NCBI RefSeq assembly: GCF_932294415.1
Contig: NC_065537.1
Coordinates: 63,068,290 to 63,132,289 of the forward strand
Source: Quercus robur
Taxonomy: Eukaryota; Streptophyta; Magnoliopsida; Fagales; Fagaceae
DNA length: 64,000 bases
Reading direction: 5' to 3'
Shown here piece after piece: positions 1 to 10,851 of the stretch. The translations under genes were made by a program, and so were the position numbers. A model generated the notes under the pieces. It made no database searches and was not told the DNA's origin. It was given only the letters and a program-made list of their open reading frames with translations. The number at the start of each line of letters is the position of its first letter. The first letter of the stretch is position 1.

Positions 1-1169
1 GGAGCAAGGTGGGGAACGTTCACGCTGGGCATGGCTCAACTCTCTTTTCAACTCGTCAATCTCACGTTGCAGGTTCCTGTCATGCTTTGCATGGGAAATA
101 TGACTCTTTCCACGAGAGTGACTTTTGGTGGTATGAGTTGTGCACACACTCCCCTTACGGCCTTCTCTCCGTTCGGGACTCCGGTGGGGATCACAATGCT
201 GGGAGCCCCTTGACTCTGCTTGGTGTGGGTTGGCATCTACCTAAAGTGGTCCTGCTGTGTAGTGATGTGGACCTGCTTCCTCCATCATGAACGTTGTACC
301 AGATTTCTTTTAAGTTAGATCAAGTTCTTCCCACAGACGGCGCCAATTGTAAGGACTCAATTTATAACGATCCCAAATTTGTATTGGGTTCAAACGTTAA
401 AGGCCCAAACAATAAATTTGTAAAGCGTGGATGTTAAAGAACTAGGTTAACTCCAAAAGAAAAACAATTAAACTTCACGTTTATAGATGGATTAACACTA
501 ATATAATGATCAATTTCTCCTTGAAACAAGTTCAGTTCTTTATTTCATAAGGTTTTCTTAACTTCACGTTTATAGATGGATTAACACTAATATAACGATC
601 AATTTCTCCTTAAAACAAGTTTAGTTCTTTATTTCATAAGGTTTTCTTCTAAGTACTCTTTGTTTAGAAGTTCCGATCCCTTTTCTCAATGCATTCTTCC
701 ATGTTATATACTGCCCCCTTGGTGTCATCTTCACCACACACGTGTAGGTTGGGTTCGGGGGATCCCTTCCTGTCCCATCCAACACCTCCTGGAACCTCCA
801 ACCAGCAGCTGTAAGGTTGCCTCATCACTGTTCAGGCATCACCTCCACATTAATGTGGCTAGAGAGTTGGTTGAGAGGCAATTAATGCGGAGGCAGCTGT
901 TGTTAAAGATATTTGTTTACTTTTTCTTTCTTACCCTTGGTCCCATGTCCCACCTTCAGTGGTAATGTAGCTTTGAGGTGTGTTTGCAACAATATGGCAT
1001 TCAAGTCGTCCTCGGACTCATACTGTCGAGAAGGATTTTGTCCTCGGACGAATACTGAACTCCCCTCACGTGATATCTATTCTCCTTTTCATTTGGTTAT
1101 CCTTATAACCTGATATGAGCCTCCTCGAACAGATTTATGTCTTTGGATGGGTCACAGGCCCAGTTAACA
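1..1169 (-). mobile_element. 5' end of a minus-strand LTR retrotransposon (LTR 348-1169, then PBS and start of internal region)
   Basis: Read on the minus strand, an LTR-like block ends in ...TCCTTACA at 348 and is followed directly by ATTGGCGCCGTCTGTGGG (about 330-347), the tRNA-type primer binding site common in plant Ty3/gypsy elements. The outer end is placed at 1169, where minus reads TGTTAACTGGGCC, because LTRs start with TG and end with CA; this end is less certain. The remaining 1-330 would be untranslated leader or the start of gag; a minus reading frame at 48-236 resembles no domain I can name. The rest of the element lies outside the window. It resembles the plus-strand element at 33624 in PBS and layout but not clearly in LTR sequence. 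Confidence 0.6.
471..648. repeat. 89-bp tandem duplication inside the LTR
   Basis: Two copies begin with AACTTCACGTTTATAGATGG at 471 and 560 and run to the same TTTCATAAGGTTTTCTT end. They differ at only a few positions, so the duplication is recent relative to the LTR. Confidence 0.85.
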
Positions 1170-1961
1170 CAATTTTAATAATTTGTTGATTAACCGGCCC
1201 CCACATATGGTATTACCCAAATCACTTAGGAATAGCCATGCACTATCTATAAAAGGTCTGTTAGACTCTCTTTTTTAATGCGCAAAGAAATCAATTTGAA
1301 AATAGTAATTCAGAATGAAGTTTTTCTTTTAAAACAGATTCAATATAAAAAAATTTTTTTGGTTAAAACCATTTTTAATTGGCGCGCGGTAATGTATCAT
1401 TTTTTTTTTAATCTTTGAAAAACAAAGTCCTAGTAGATAAATGCATTTCTCAATCATTTCCTTTCCATAGATAAATGTAAGGTCCATATTGGTCCCTTTT
1501 AATCATCGGGCCCGTTTCAATTATTGCAGAAGTACCACTGTATCAATCAACTTATATACCTTTAACAAAATCTTGAAGGAATTTCGTTATAAATAAGAAT
1601 TAAAAATAGTGTTATTATAGATAAAATAAATTTTTTTTTTTTTTTTTTGAGCCGAGAAGGTATAAATCAATTGAGTTCAGTGCATACATGACTCTAACGC
1701 AATATATGTTTAAAATTAACTATATTTCAATATCATATTAATTTTAGAAAAATTTAATCTTAAGAGGAAAGACAAAATTATTTTATAAGATAGTTTTATA
1801 AGATATATCTCTTGCAATATATATTGCAAGAGAGATATTTTAAGAGACCATCTCATGAGATATCTTCTCATGAGGAGGGCCTGCAACATAAGAATCAATT
1901 AAAGTGTGCAAGTATGAGGTGTCATCTACTCAATAATTTGCATTGAAAAGGTTGGTGTAAG
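1170..1961. other. AT-rich intergenic DNA, nothing recognised
   Basis: No coding exon or named repeat is visible. There is a T-run at about 1631-1648 and a short palindromic stretch (TATCTCTTGCAATATATATTGCAAGAGAGATA) near 1806-1835 written here only in part: arms ATCTCTTGCAATAT and its complement meet head to head. A TATAAAAGG box at about 1249 has no gene behind it. Confidence 0.5.
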
Positions 1962-1970
1962 GATTTATTT

Positions 1971-2173
1971 TTATAATTATGGGTCATGCTAAAAAGTGCC
2001 CTTAGGGCATTGGTTAAGAATCCATTTTAGGAAAGTTTTAACATCACATTTATGGGAAATTAAAAAAGCTGTCAAAACATTAATTGTTTTTTTTTTTTTT
2101 TCTTTTCCTAGAAAAACTTTTTTTAACTAGATTCTTAACCAATGCCTTAAGGGTACTCATTAGCATTTCCCTT
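1971..2173. mobile_element. MITE with about 40-bp terminal inverted repeats
   Basis: The left end (from 1981, GGGTCATGCTAAAAAGTGCC) matches the reverse complement of the right end (to 2172, GGGAAATGCTAATGAGTACC) over about 42 bp. GATTTATTT occurs at 1962-1970 and 2174-2182, a plausible 9-bp target duplication as in Mutator-like MITEs. The interior is T-rich and codes for nothing. Confidence 0.65.
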
Positions 2174-2182
2174 GATTTATTT

Positions 2183-2827
2183 AGGGGCTAAAGGTGAAAA
2201 TTGATTATCTTGTTTTATATGCAAAATTACTACTAATTAATATGAATCTCATAAATTTTATTTTATTTTTATAAAAACTTTAGGCAAAAACTACATTTTC
2301 GTCCCTATCTTTTATTTTCACTGCTTTTAGTTCCTATTTAGAAAAACGCCATTTATTTTAGTCCTTTCCGTCAATGCCTTAACGGCAAAGTCTTACGTGG
2401 CAGACAGAACTATTAAAACGGGCACAATATATCTTTTATTATTTTTAACTAATATCATATATGCAATTTTTTTTTTGATAGTCTTAGAGCTCTAAAAAAA
2501 GGATGTAGCTAAAGATGATTAAAGTGAAAAGGGAAAGGCAAAAACAAAATAATTTTCTTTACCATTGATGTCACAAACTGATATGTATTTTTTGCAAAAC
2601 ATGGGAAGATGCGGCTGACTATTTTATAAGGAAATATGAGAAGATTGAGGATTTTGTTTGCTCCCAAAAATTTCCACACCATCCAAGGAAAATTCTAGAG
2701 CATGGGCTTGGGCTTTACAACAAAATATACATACCTAATACATTACACGTATTTCTACACACTTTTTTACCCACACGTATTTTCAAAAAAACTTAAAATT
2801 GTTGTTTAAACACATATACCAAACGGG
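2183..2827. other. Noncoding DNA, transposon-like tails only
   Basis: The stretch at 2281-2410 (GGCAAAAACTACATTTTCG, later CCGTCAATGCCTTAACGGC) looks like the end of an old repeat; an inverted relative lies near 29500-29630. Before the P450 remnant, 2700-2827 resembles the CCAAACGGG-type end of a DNA transposon. I see no gene. Confidence 0.4.
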
Positions 2828-4052
2828 TCACAAACAACCACATCAAAGTAATCACTCTGGTATGTCAAAAAAAAAATATATTAAATTAAATTAAATCAAG
2901 AAATTATTTTTTTTAACATACACACACGGGAGAGAGGACAATGTATTAAAGAAACTTTATGATCAGCATTTCTTTTGTTGCATTATTATTATTTTTTCCT
3001 CTTCTCTGTTAGTAACTAAGCATCTTTATACTAAGGTATTCACACACCATAGGGATCAGTTATCCCTTCGCTGGCTCTGATTATAACCACTAGAGGTTGG
3101 TTCTCTGGTCTTCATTTGTGCGGTGTCTCGGTTCAATCGGCTCTATACAAATATTTTTACATGTATTCTTTACTCCATAAACAAAAGTGATGAACGAGTA
3201 GAGGTACATCATACACGTTTTCATGTATTTCGCCACACTATATTTTTTGAGTAGTAGGCCTTTTAAGTTCTAAGCCAAATAGACATGATTGTGTATTGCC
3301 ACAAACAATTTTTCTCTTGACATAAATTTCATGTACACGTAACAATAATCAACACCAAAGTCACAGAAGAATTAGGAACTTTGAAGGAAAATTCATGTAA
3401 ACACAGCCTGATTGTAATTTAACACATCATTTTCTAGGAGGTCTTTGCTGCAGGAACTGAGACTACAGCAACTACAATCGAATGGGCAATGTCAGAATTA
3501 TTGAAAAACCCAAGAGTAATGAGGAAGGCACAAGCTGAAGTGCGACAAATCCTTGAAGGGTGGAGAAGTTTTGATGAGGCAAACATTCAAAAGCTAGATT
3601 ACTTGAAATTAGTAGTAAAAGAAACTTTGCGATTACACCCTCCTGGTGCCTTGATCAAAAGAGAATCAAGAGAAAAATGTGAAATTAATGGGTATGAGAT
3701 ACCAAACAACACCAAAGTAATCATTAATGCATGGGCCATAGGGAGAGATACCGAATATTGGATTGATGCTGATTGCTTTCGCCCAGAAAGGGTCCAAGGT
3801 TCTCTCATTGATTTTAAAGGGTCCAACTTTGAATTCATTCCATTTGGAGGTGGTAGGAGGATATGTCCCGGCATATTATTTGCTCTTGCAAGTATTGAAC
3901 TTGTTCTTTCTTAGTTATTATATCACTTTAATTGGAAACTCCCAAATGAGATCAAACCAAAAAAACTTGAAATGTCTGAGAGTTTTGGATTATTCTGTAG
4001 GAGAAGAAATAATTTGTACCTAATAGCGACTCCTTTTGACACATCTTCTTAA
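2828..4052 (+). pseudogene. Cytochrome P450 (CYP71 clan) copy 1: last bases of exon 1, intron, exon 2 with a stop
   Basis: CYP71-clan P450s are ER-anchored haem monooxygenases of specialised metabolism. Only the last about 32 bases of exon 1 survive (to 2859, encoding a TNNHIKVITL-like tail), then an intron 2860-3437 (GT...TAG) and exon 2 at 3438-4052. Exon 2 shows the I-helix AAGTETTATT, ExxR (KETLR), FRPERV and the haem loop [10 protein letters not shown]. After ELVLS there is an in-frame TAG where copy 2 has CGA (Arg); the frame then continues to a normal end at TAA 4050-4052. With exon 1 missing and a nonsense codon present, this is a pseudogene. Closest relative in the window: 51337-54204, including intron and 3' flank. 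The CYP71D-like assignment is from memory. Confidence 0.9.
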
Positions 4053-4664
4053 TGACACACATTGACGATAGGGCAACAAATGTATTATGTGGGGGACATT
4101 TGAAGATAAAGTGATAAGGTGGTTAATTGTACTTTGAATATTTAGGTTATTTAAATTAAATAACAAGCTGAGCGTTATTAGTTAGCCAAATTAAGTTGTT
4201 ATTATGTTTGGTGTGTAACATGGTTTCAAGAAGTATTGATCTTTAAGTTGTTTCTATATTATAGGGAGTTTTCGTATTTAGATTGCCCTATTTAAATAAT
4301 GTATTTGTTGAATGAAATAATTATGGGGAAGGCCGAAGTTTATTCAAGTTCAATTATTTTCAAGTTTTGATTTGCCCCAATGAAATATTGAGACCCGAGT
4401 GCACGCAACTAAGAAAGTGGCGCTTAGATTCAAAGAAGATGTGAATACAACTATCCATGCTATATATTTAAGCACCATACACACATATATACACATATAT
4501 TCAGACAGAATTCCATAAACCCTATGAACCATAAATCTACAGTGTGCTATTTTTAATTTGAAGTATGCATGCATTGAACACACGCGTTGAATAATTTGAA
4601 ACATACCAAAGGCACAAATTAAAACAATGGGAAATCATTAGCTTTAAACTAAACTAGTCGCTAA

Positions 4665-4681
4665 CCCGTGCGATGCACGGG
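4665..4681 (-). repeat. Helitron 3' terminal hairpin
   Basis: CCCGTGC-GAT-GCACGGG: a 7-bp perfect stem with a 3-base loop, followed on the minus strand by 7 bases and the terminal CTAG. This is the transposition terminator expected of Helitrons. Confidence 0.88.
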
Positions 4682-4729
4682 AAAGTTGTTGATAATAACA
4701 TGTCAATCAATTGACACAACTTCCCTAAC

Positions 4730-4730
<1 letters not shown>

Positions 4731-4769
<39 letters not shown>
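4731..4769. repeat. Poly(A) tract of about 39 bases
   Basis: Uninterrupted A-run inside the Helitron, close to its 3' hairpin; length is likely to vary between individuals. Confidence 0.95.
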
Positions 4770-4771
<2 letters not shown>

Positions 4772-5135
4772 AATATCAAGGTCTAACTTGTATGTGATAT
4801 CGTGGTAACCAAATACTTGAGATCATAATTTAGAAAATATATAACTTGTATAAGTACACTCCAATACAATTAATTACAGATAAATTAAATTCCAAACAAC
4901 ACCAGCACTTAGGATATCAGCACAAAACAGCAAATTGTACAAAGCAAATATTCAATATATGGTGTATCATTAACAATAGTAATAAGAATCAAACATAGCT
5001 TACCTTGATTAGATCAACAATAGAGCATCACATTTCTTACCTATCTTCCTCCTTACGACTCTCCATGTATTATGGCTTCTAGAACTCATAAGAAATTTCA
5101 TCAAACACCATGTGTACATGTAAAAGAAACAACAC

Positions 5136-5898
5136 TTAATGAAAGTGAACATTACTAAAAATGTCCATACTCAACTTTAAAATAGTAGCATAATAGTCAT
5201 AAATCAATCCAAAACTATAAATCAATCCAAGTACAAAGAACTTGGCCATTTCATTGTACTTGGATTCCAAGGCCAAGTTACAACCCACAGCTTGGTATTT
5301 GTTAATTAAGGGCAGGTAAAGAGGAGTATTATCCTCCTTATTTTTCTCCCTCAATGGTCCAGTAGAGTGATCTTGCAGCTGCTGGTAAGTCCATATGACC
5401 AAAAGTTTCACTATATGTAGATGGCCAGCATTTACTGCTTCATGAAGAGGAAGGTTGCCGCTGGAGTTCTTTTCTGTGACAAATTTTTGGCACAGTTGGA
5501 TCCTGAGGATTGCTTGTACAAACTCTTCATCGTCTGAGCTTGCAGCAGCAAGATGAAGGATTGTATTCAATTCAGGGGTTTTGTCGTAGAGAGGAGAAAG
5601 TTCCATATCATGCCTTCTTTTTTGGATTAAATCAATGTCCCTATCTGTTATAGCCTTGTACAAATCAGGATCCATGCTTGTTGCTATCATCAAAGTTCTG
5701 CCAGCTTTGTCTTCTGACTTGTTGAGAAATCCATCTCTCTCCACCTTAACTGTGCCTGAGTTCCCACGAATTCTCTGCATCTTAGAATTAGTAAATGCTG
5801 TATCCATCTGTGCTTGAATAACTCTGCCTGAGATCCTGGGAGCTCTCTGCATCGCAGCATTAATATATCCTGCTGTTGCATGAGCGATCCGCAGTGCC
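5136..5898 (-). pseudogene. Ankyrin-repeat protein fragment (ACD6/ITN1-like) captured in the Helitron
   Basis: The reading frame includes MDPDLYKAITDRDID (Met at 5673-5675), typical of the start of plant ankyrin proteins of the ACD6/ITN1 type, then ankyrin-like segments TILHLAAASSDDEEFVQAI and GNLPLHEAVNAGHLHIVKLL, then DNTPLYLPL. Family members have more repeats and a C-terminal membrane PGG domain; here the match fades after about residue 200 and the frame runs into unrelated DNA, so the gene is truncated. A likely acceptor (TTGCAG) precedes the exon at about 5898, so sequence upstream of the Met may be spliced from elsewhere. It reads the same way as the DUF538 gene. Expression is unknown; family proteins act at membranes in defence and salt signalling. 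Confidence 0.75.
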
Positions 5899-6029
5899 TG
5901 CAATACTGTAATCAAGAGATGTTACCATTAATTTACAAAATAAGATAACCTAATCACGAAGTTTGCCCAGTATATGTATTGAGGCACAGTGAAAATGAAA
6001 AATTCACCATCAGTGGCAGTGTGAAAAGT

Positions 6030-6356
6030 TTATTGCCTGTCAATTAGAGAATTGTCATGGAGGAGGATAATGTTGCTTTTTTGGAGCAAAGCAATATTCT
6101 CACCTTTTTCATGCTCGCACAAGCTGGAGCTACTCACACCATTTTCAGCTATCATTGAAGGGCTGTCATCAACTTTGACTGGCTTGTGGATACCTCGATT
6201 TCTCTGCAACGTGTAGCTGCTCACACTGTGTTCTTGAGCTATGTCCAATACACGATTAATGTTTGGAGCCGTACATAATAAAGGAAAGGTAAATACTTGA
6301 CTGTCCATAGAAAAATGCAAGAACCCGCAACAAAGTGAAATAAAATAGAATACCAT
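6030..6356 (-). other. Possible further exon of the captured gene, unrecognised
   Basis: An open minus-strand stretch between the DUF538 gene and the ankyrin exon includes a hydrophilic segment around SSYTLQRNRGIHKPVKVDD. No domain is recognisable. It may be another exon of the captured ankyrin gene or chance. Confidence 0.2.
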
Positions 6357-6640
6357 AGAAAAATCTTAGTAGAAATAACATAAAGTAATTCACAATTGGC
6401 AAATCAACAAAGCAAATTAACAAAGGTATCTAAAAGGAACCTTCACAATTGATTGTGCTTCCATTGTTTTTTTCCTCCACACCCAAACAGATGCTCAATT
6501 TGGTTAAGTTTGTCTGATCGTGAAAATACTTTGGAAGCTTTATATCAATCAGCTACGAAATCAGAGAAAGAAATCAATTTAAAAAATAATAATAATAATT
6601 TAACAAATCCTTAGGTGTAAATTAATTGAAATCAACAATA

Positions 6641-6960
6641 ATCAAACTGAAAGCAATTCAAACATTAACGAATTAGTAAAAATAAATAAAAGTTAAAACG
6701 TTTCACAGATATCTGATGCAATTCGTACTAACGGATTTAATCATTTTTTTTTTTTTTTGGTTTCCCACAGTGTTTCCTCAAGAATTACCTTCTTTGGAAG
6801 AGTCGGCAGTTTTAATCAAACTGAAAAGCAATTCAAACATTAACAAATTAGTAAAAATAAATAAAAGTTAAAACGTTTCACAGATATCTAATGCGATTTG
6901 TGCTAACGGATTTAATCGTAAAGAGAGAAAAGAATTACCTTCTTTGGAAGAGTCGGCAGT
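6641..6960. repeat. Direct duplication of about 150 bp inside the Helitron
   Basis: Copy 1 (6641-6810) and copy 2 (6815-6960) both run from ATCAAACTGAAA through TTTCACAGATATCT to TTCTTTGGAAGAGTCGGCAGT. Copy 1 has an extra T-rich insert of about 24 bases. On the minus strand each copy ends with CCAAAGAAG followed by GTAATT, a candidate splice donor present twice. Confidence 0.8.
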
Positions 6961-7311
6961 TTGGGCTAATACCTTAGAGGGAATTAATCTGGAAAAGAAC
7001 ATATTCGATACAAACAGATGCCTAGTAAACTAAAATTAAAACAAAATCAAAAAAGACAGCAACTATTTTATTTTGCTCGTGCTATACAGAATATTCAGGA
7101 ATAATCGAGATACATAGAGCACAATTCGATTCAATCAATTTTTATATTTTAAATCAATAATTACTAATTAAGAATTATCACTCAGAGATGTTAATTCAAT
7201 ACTAATCATAACGCACAACACATACTTTAGTCTCGAATTTCTCTGATCAATTCAAAACCCTAATTAAGAGCGAATTGAATTGGGATTTGAATTCATACCT
7301 CACTCGCTCAC

Positions 7312-7794
7312 TCACGAAGAGGAGTGTTTACCTTCGCAATCGGGGCTCTCGTCGAAGTTCTTGGAGGGGTATTTGGCGCTGACCATGCCGACCTCGAACA
7401 CCAAGTCTTCACCGGTGGATCGGATCCCGGTGATGGACCACCACCTGAACAACGCACGGACCCGAATCCCGTCGAGCTCAGCGATCTTACCTGAAACGAT
7501 CTTTCCCCTGACTGTCCTGGAATAGGTGGCGAGGTAGTTGTCCGGCGGGAGAGTGATCTTGCAGTCGCCGCCGAGCTCGACGGAGAAGTCGCCGGAGGTC
7601 TTGTTTATGGAGTAGCCATGGACTGAGGAGGGTAAGAGTCCGACTGGGAAGCCATAGTTGGTGAGCTCAGTGTGGGCCGCGGATAGGGATTGGGTCGGTT
7701 TCCGGTTCGGGTCGGAGATTTGGGCAGAGATGGGTATGAGGAGGATGAGAAGAGCGAGGGTGGTGGAGAAGAAGAAGAGGGATTTTGGGGTCAT
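7312..7794 (-). CDS. DUF538 family secreted protein, inside the Helitron
   Basis: A complete 160-residue frame starts at ATG 7794-7792; upstream in-frame residues lack an ATG. Residues 1-25 form a signal peptide (hydrophobic run LALLILLIPISA), so the protein should enter the secretory pathway. The rest matches plant DUF538: HTELTNYGFPVGLLPSSVHGY, a central FSVELGGDCKI strand, RVRALFRWWSITGI, and the late VFEVGMVSAKYP. DUF538 proteins are about 150-180 residues, so the length is normal and no frame break is seen. Molecular function is unknown for most members. It is in the first part of the Helitron, about 340 bases from its 5' end, in the same direction as the ankyrin fragment. The untranslated region and perhaps a promoter seem to have been captured too. 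It may be expressed; this cannot be judged here. Confidence 0.88.
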   Translation of the reverse strand: MTPKSLFFFSTTLALLILLIPISAQISDPNRKPTQSLSAAHTELTNYGFPVGLLPSSVHGYSINKTSGDFSVELGGDCKITLPPDNYLATYSRTVRGKIVSGKIAELDGIRVRALFRWWSITGIRSTGEDLVFEVGMVSAKYPSKNFDESPDCEGKHSSS

Positions 7795-7965
7795 GGTGTT
7801 GAGTTTTGAGTTTGACTGACTGATGAGAAGAAGAACGCGGTGTTGTGTTTGTTTGTGGGGGAACGGCAAAGCGTGGTCTGGGTTTTGGAGGAAGGAGAAG
7901 GTTGAACGTGTTAAAGGCTTAGGGTTCCTCTGATTTTGCGTTTAAGTATTTTTTTGGGTTTTAGA

Positions 7966-8087
7966 AAAGTTTTTTATTTTTTGGTTTATGATTTTTTTTT
8001 TTTTTTAAATGATGTGCTGACGTGGAAAAAAGTTTTTTATTTTTTGGTTTCTGATTTTTTTTTTAAATGATGTGCTGACGTGGAAAA
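7966..8087. repeat. Tandem duplication next to the Helitron 5' end
   Basis: AAAGTTTTTTATTTTTTGG ... GATGTGCTGACGTGGAAAA occurs at 7966 and again at 8029, about 60 bp each. The motif contains TGACGTGG, an ACGT core of bZIP-type sites, in both copies. Confidence 0.8.
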
Positions 8088-8130
8088 TTGTGGGAGTTTC
8101 AAAAGCTTCGGTTTTATATATATATATAGA

Positions 8131-9024
8131 TTATACATAATTGCGTGAACATTAAATAAGACCGAATACCAAACATTTAAGAAATTGAATTATATATATA
8201 GTGAATAATAATCATGAATAGAATTGGAATTTGAATTTTTCTTATCAAACCCTAATATAATTACAACAAGACAATAAATTAAGTAAATTAAAAGAGTTTT
8301 TTTTTTTTTTTTCTTGAGAACTCCAGAAACTACAACACAATTTACAACTTCAACAAATTCACCAATATACTAAAGGGAAGTCACAAAATCGTTATATTAA
8401 AAAAAAGAAAAAAATCATTTGAAAGTTTTCTCGTCTCTCCAAATACTTGTCCGTTCTTTGACCAAAAGTCTATTTAGAGGAAAAAAATATCTATGGTTTT
8501 ACCCTACTTCTTAAAACCCTAAATTTAACTCTTAGAAATCGTTTTTCTTATCTAATGTTATCCCAATTATTCATACACTGATATCATAAACTTAAAAACG
8601 CCATATCTTATCATTATATTTTATTTCCAGAAGAAGTCAAACTAGTACTCATTTCAAAGCTTTGGGTGTCCAAATTTTCAAAAGAAAATAATTTTCTTTC
8701 AAAATTCTCTACATTCTTTATATGTTCAAAAAGATGAGGAAATATCATTTTCACCACCACCACCACCCTTTTTTTTTAAGTCCTACTAACTAGCCTACAA
8801 AATTACAAAATTTAATTTCCTAATATTTCCCAAGCCTATTTCTTATGAACTTTCATACTCCAAATTATTTTTATCATTAACTTTTAAGATTATGATATCT
8901 ATTTTTCATATAATTGGAACTATAAGATTAGATAAAAGAACACTAATTGTTGAATTTAGGGTTTTAAATGTAAGCAAAAACCACTGAAACTCTCATATCT
9001 TCTACTGATAATATTCTTCGAAGA
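8131..9024. other. Noncoding; continuation of the duplicated P450 3' flank, then AT-rich DNA
   Basis: 8140-8290 matches 54790-55120 (GTGAATAATAATCATGAATA and following bases), continuing the paralogous block after the Helitron. From about 8300 to 9024 only A/T-rich sequence is visible, with no gene. Confidence 0.6.
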
Positions 9025-9445
9025 CACTCAAGATTCAGTATTGTAGAAGTTGCTGCCTCATACTAGTTATTAAAGGTGCTAGAGATCCAAATCTTTTATG
9101 GGATTTTGAAGTCATGGACTAGAGGTTATGCAACAACAGATTTTTATCAGAGACGTCTATGGGATTTAGAACTCAGTTTGGTAACTATAGTTATATTTTC
9201 TACGAATAAGGTTATTTTGATTGTAAATCTTTATCTGATAGTGGTTTTGTTCATCTTGGGATTAGTCCCCTTAGGTTTTTCCTATGAAACTAGTTTGGTT
9301 TTATTGGTTTCCTAGGTCATTATATCCCGTGTCATATTTATTTTCCGCTATGCATGATATTGATGCTTGTTTGATTAACATAAAGCTTTCACAATAGACC
9401 TAATTAATAACTTGGCCTTGTGGACGCCCAAAAAATTTCTTAAAT
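9025..9445 (+). mobile_element. Partial LTR copy, same family as 51672-52606
   Basis: ATTGTAGAAGTTGCTGCCT and the later TTATTTTCC...CTGC-like and TAACAACTTGGC-like blocks follow the same order as the 3' half of the solo LTR inside P450 copy 2. It is truncated and diverged, with no clear ends. An open frame at 9076-9315 is part of this repeat and not a gene. Confidence 0.55.
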
Positions 9446-9871
9446 AGAAGGGCCTTTGTGAGGGGGGTTCTGTTTTTTGGTTTATTGCACATTAGATACT
9501 TAGCAACATGACACTTTGTGTGCATATGTCTTTAGGATGAGGTGTGCGTGTGAGTCCCTTTTTCTTATTTTTATTTTAGGAGTTGCCACCAACCATTAGT
9601 TTTGTATTAGGTGAGATTAGTCACCTATTTATCTAATTCATTTTAAGTTACTTAATTAACTAAACCAATTTAAAGGGTTTATTAATTAAGGTAAACCAAA
9701 AGTCTCAAACCAAAGATCTTGAATTCAGAAGTTTAGTTATATGTGGGAAATATATTAGGCACCTCACACCACCTATCCAAAGGATAGTACCCTATTTTAA
9801 TTTTAAGTCTAACTTTATCTTTTTAGTGAAAAAATAAGATACTTAGCAATTTTTTTTTTTAAAGTTCTGTA

Positions 9872-9875
<4 letters not shown>

Positions 9876-9902
<27 letters not shown>
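9876..9902. repeat. (TA)n microsatellite
   Basis: About 13 TA units followed by CACACATG. Confidence 0.95.
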
Positions 9903-9909
<7 letters not shown>

Positions 9910-10804
9910 GTGAGTATTTATTTATTTATAACGTAGCATGTGAATATTTATTTCAAGGATTTATTTACAAACAAAGCATGTGAAGTATATATATACATAA
10001 CATGTGAGAAGCATTTTACTACGTTGCAAGAAATAATACATATGTTAGCATGTGAATATTTATATACTAAATATATAACATGTGGATACTTATATACCAT
10101 ATATTTAGCATGATTCTTTACAACGTGACTATTTACAATGTAAAAACAAAAGAGATAGAGTAGGAAGAATAATACATTGTTGTCATCCACTACATTTTTC
10201 TCATTTGTCATGTGAAAAACACAATAGGAAGAAACATTAGTGCCAATAAAATGGAAGGAATCATGTACGCTTGATTGGTGCTTATTGGTTTAATGAAATT
10301 GAACCATAGGTAAAAATCTCTAAAAGATGCAATTCTAAGAAAGAAAAGATTTAAAATAACAATGCTTGGATTTAAAGATGAAAAGCTTCAAAACTTGCCT
10401 AAAAAGAAATGCACAAATTATTTTGAGAATAGATTGTTTGAAAAAAAAAAAAAAAGTTTGCCCGTTTTCTTTGTACAATACTTAAAAGATTTTTTGTTTT
10501 CATAAAAAGGACCCCATTTTATAAAAAATAACCTTGGCTTTAGAGAAAAGAGGTTGGAAAAACCTTTCTTTTTTTTTTTTTTTTTTTAGATAGAGTAAAA
10601 AAAGTTTAAAAAACTTTTTATTTTGAGAAAAGGGTTTCCATGTTTCAATTGGAAACCATGTTTTTATCAATTTTTACAAGAGATGACAAAAGATTTTCTT
10701 TTGAATAAGCAAAGTTTGGGTTTTGAAATTTTTTAGTGAAAACAACAGCTTTTTAGAAAGGGGTTTTGGGAAAAGAGTTGATTTAGAGAAAAAGGGTGTC
10801 CGTG

Positions 10805-10806
<2 letters not shown>

Positions 10807-10851
<45 letters not shown>
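10807..10851. repeat. Poly(T) tract of about 45 bases
   Basis: Uninterrupted T-run; slippage-prone and possibly inexact in length. Confidence 0.95.

Larger units (their letters stand above)
4654..8130 (-). mobile_element. Helitron carrying a DUF538 gene and an ankyrin-gene fragment
   Basis: On the minus strand the element begins TCTATATATATATATAAAAC (8130 downward) and ends with a GC-rich hairpin CCCGTGCATCGCACGGG (4681-4665), 7 bases, then CTAG at 4657-4654. A 5' TC, 3' hairpin plus CTRR, and insertion between A and T (A at 4653, T at 8131) define Helitrons. The paralogous block gives the empty site: near 54770-54800 the sequence runs straight from CTAAACTAAA to TTGTATGAACATTAAATAAG, as at 4645-4653 plus 8131-8160. 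No Rep/helicase gene is present, so it is non-autonomous. Both captured genes read in the element's own direction. Confidence 0.88.

Noticed and set aside
3599..3874. Minus-strand frame through P450 exon 2
   Set aside because: Mirror of conserved P450 coding sequence.
7280..7525. Plus-strand open frame opposite the DUF538 gene
   Set aside because: It is the mirror of the minus-strand DUF538 coding sequence and resembles no protein.
9076..9315. Hydrophobic plus-strand frame that looks like a small membrane protein
   Set aside because: It lies in an LTR remnant of the 51672 family and is just AT-rich translation.
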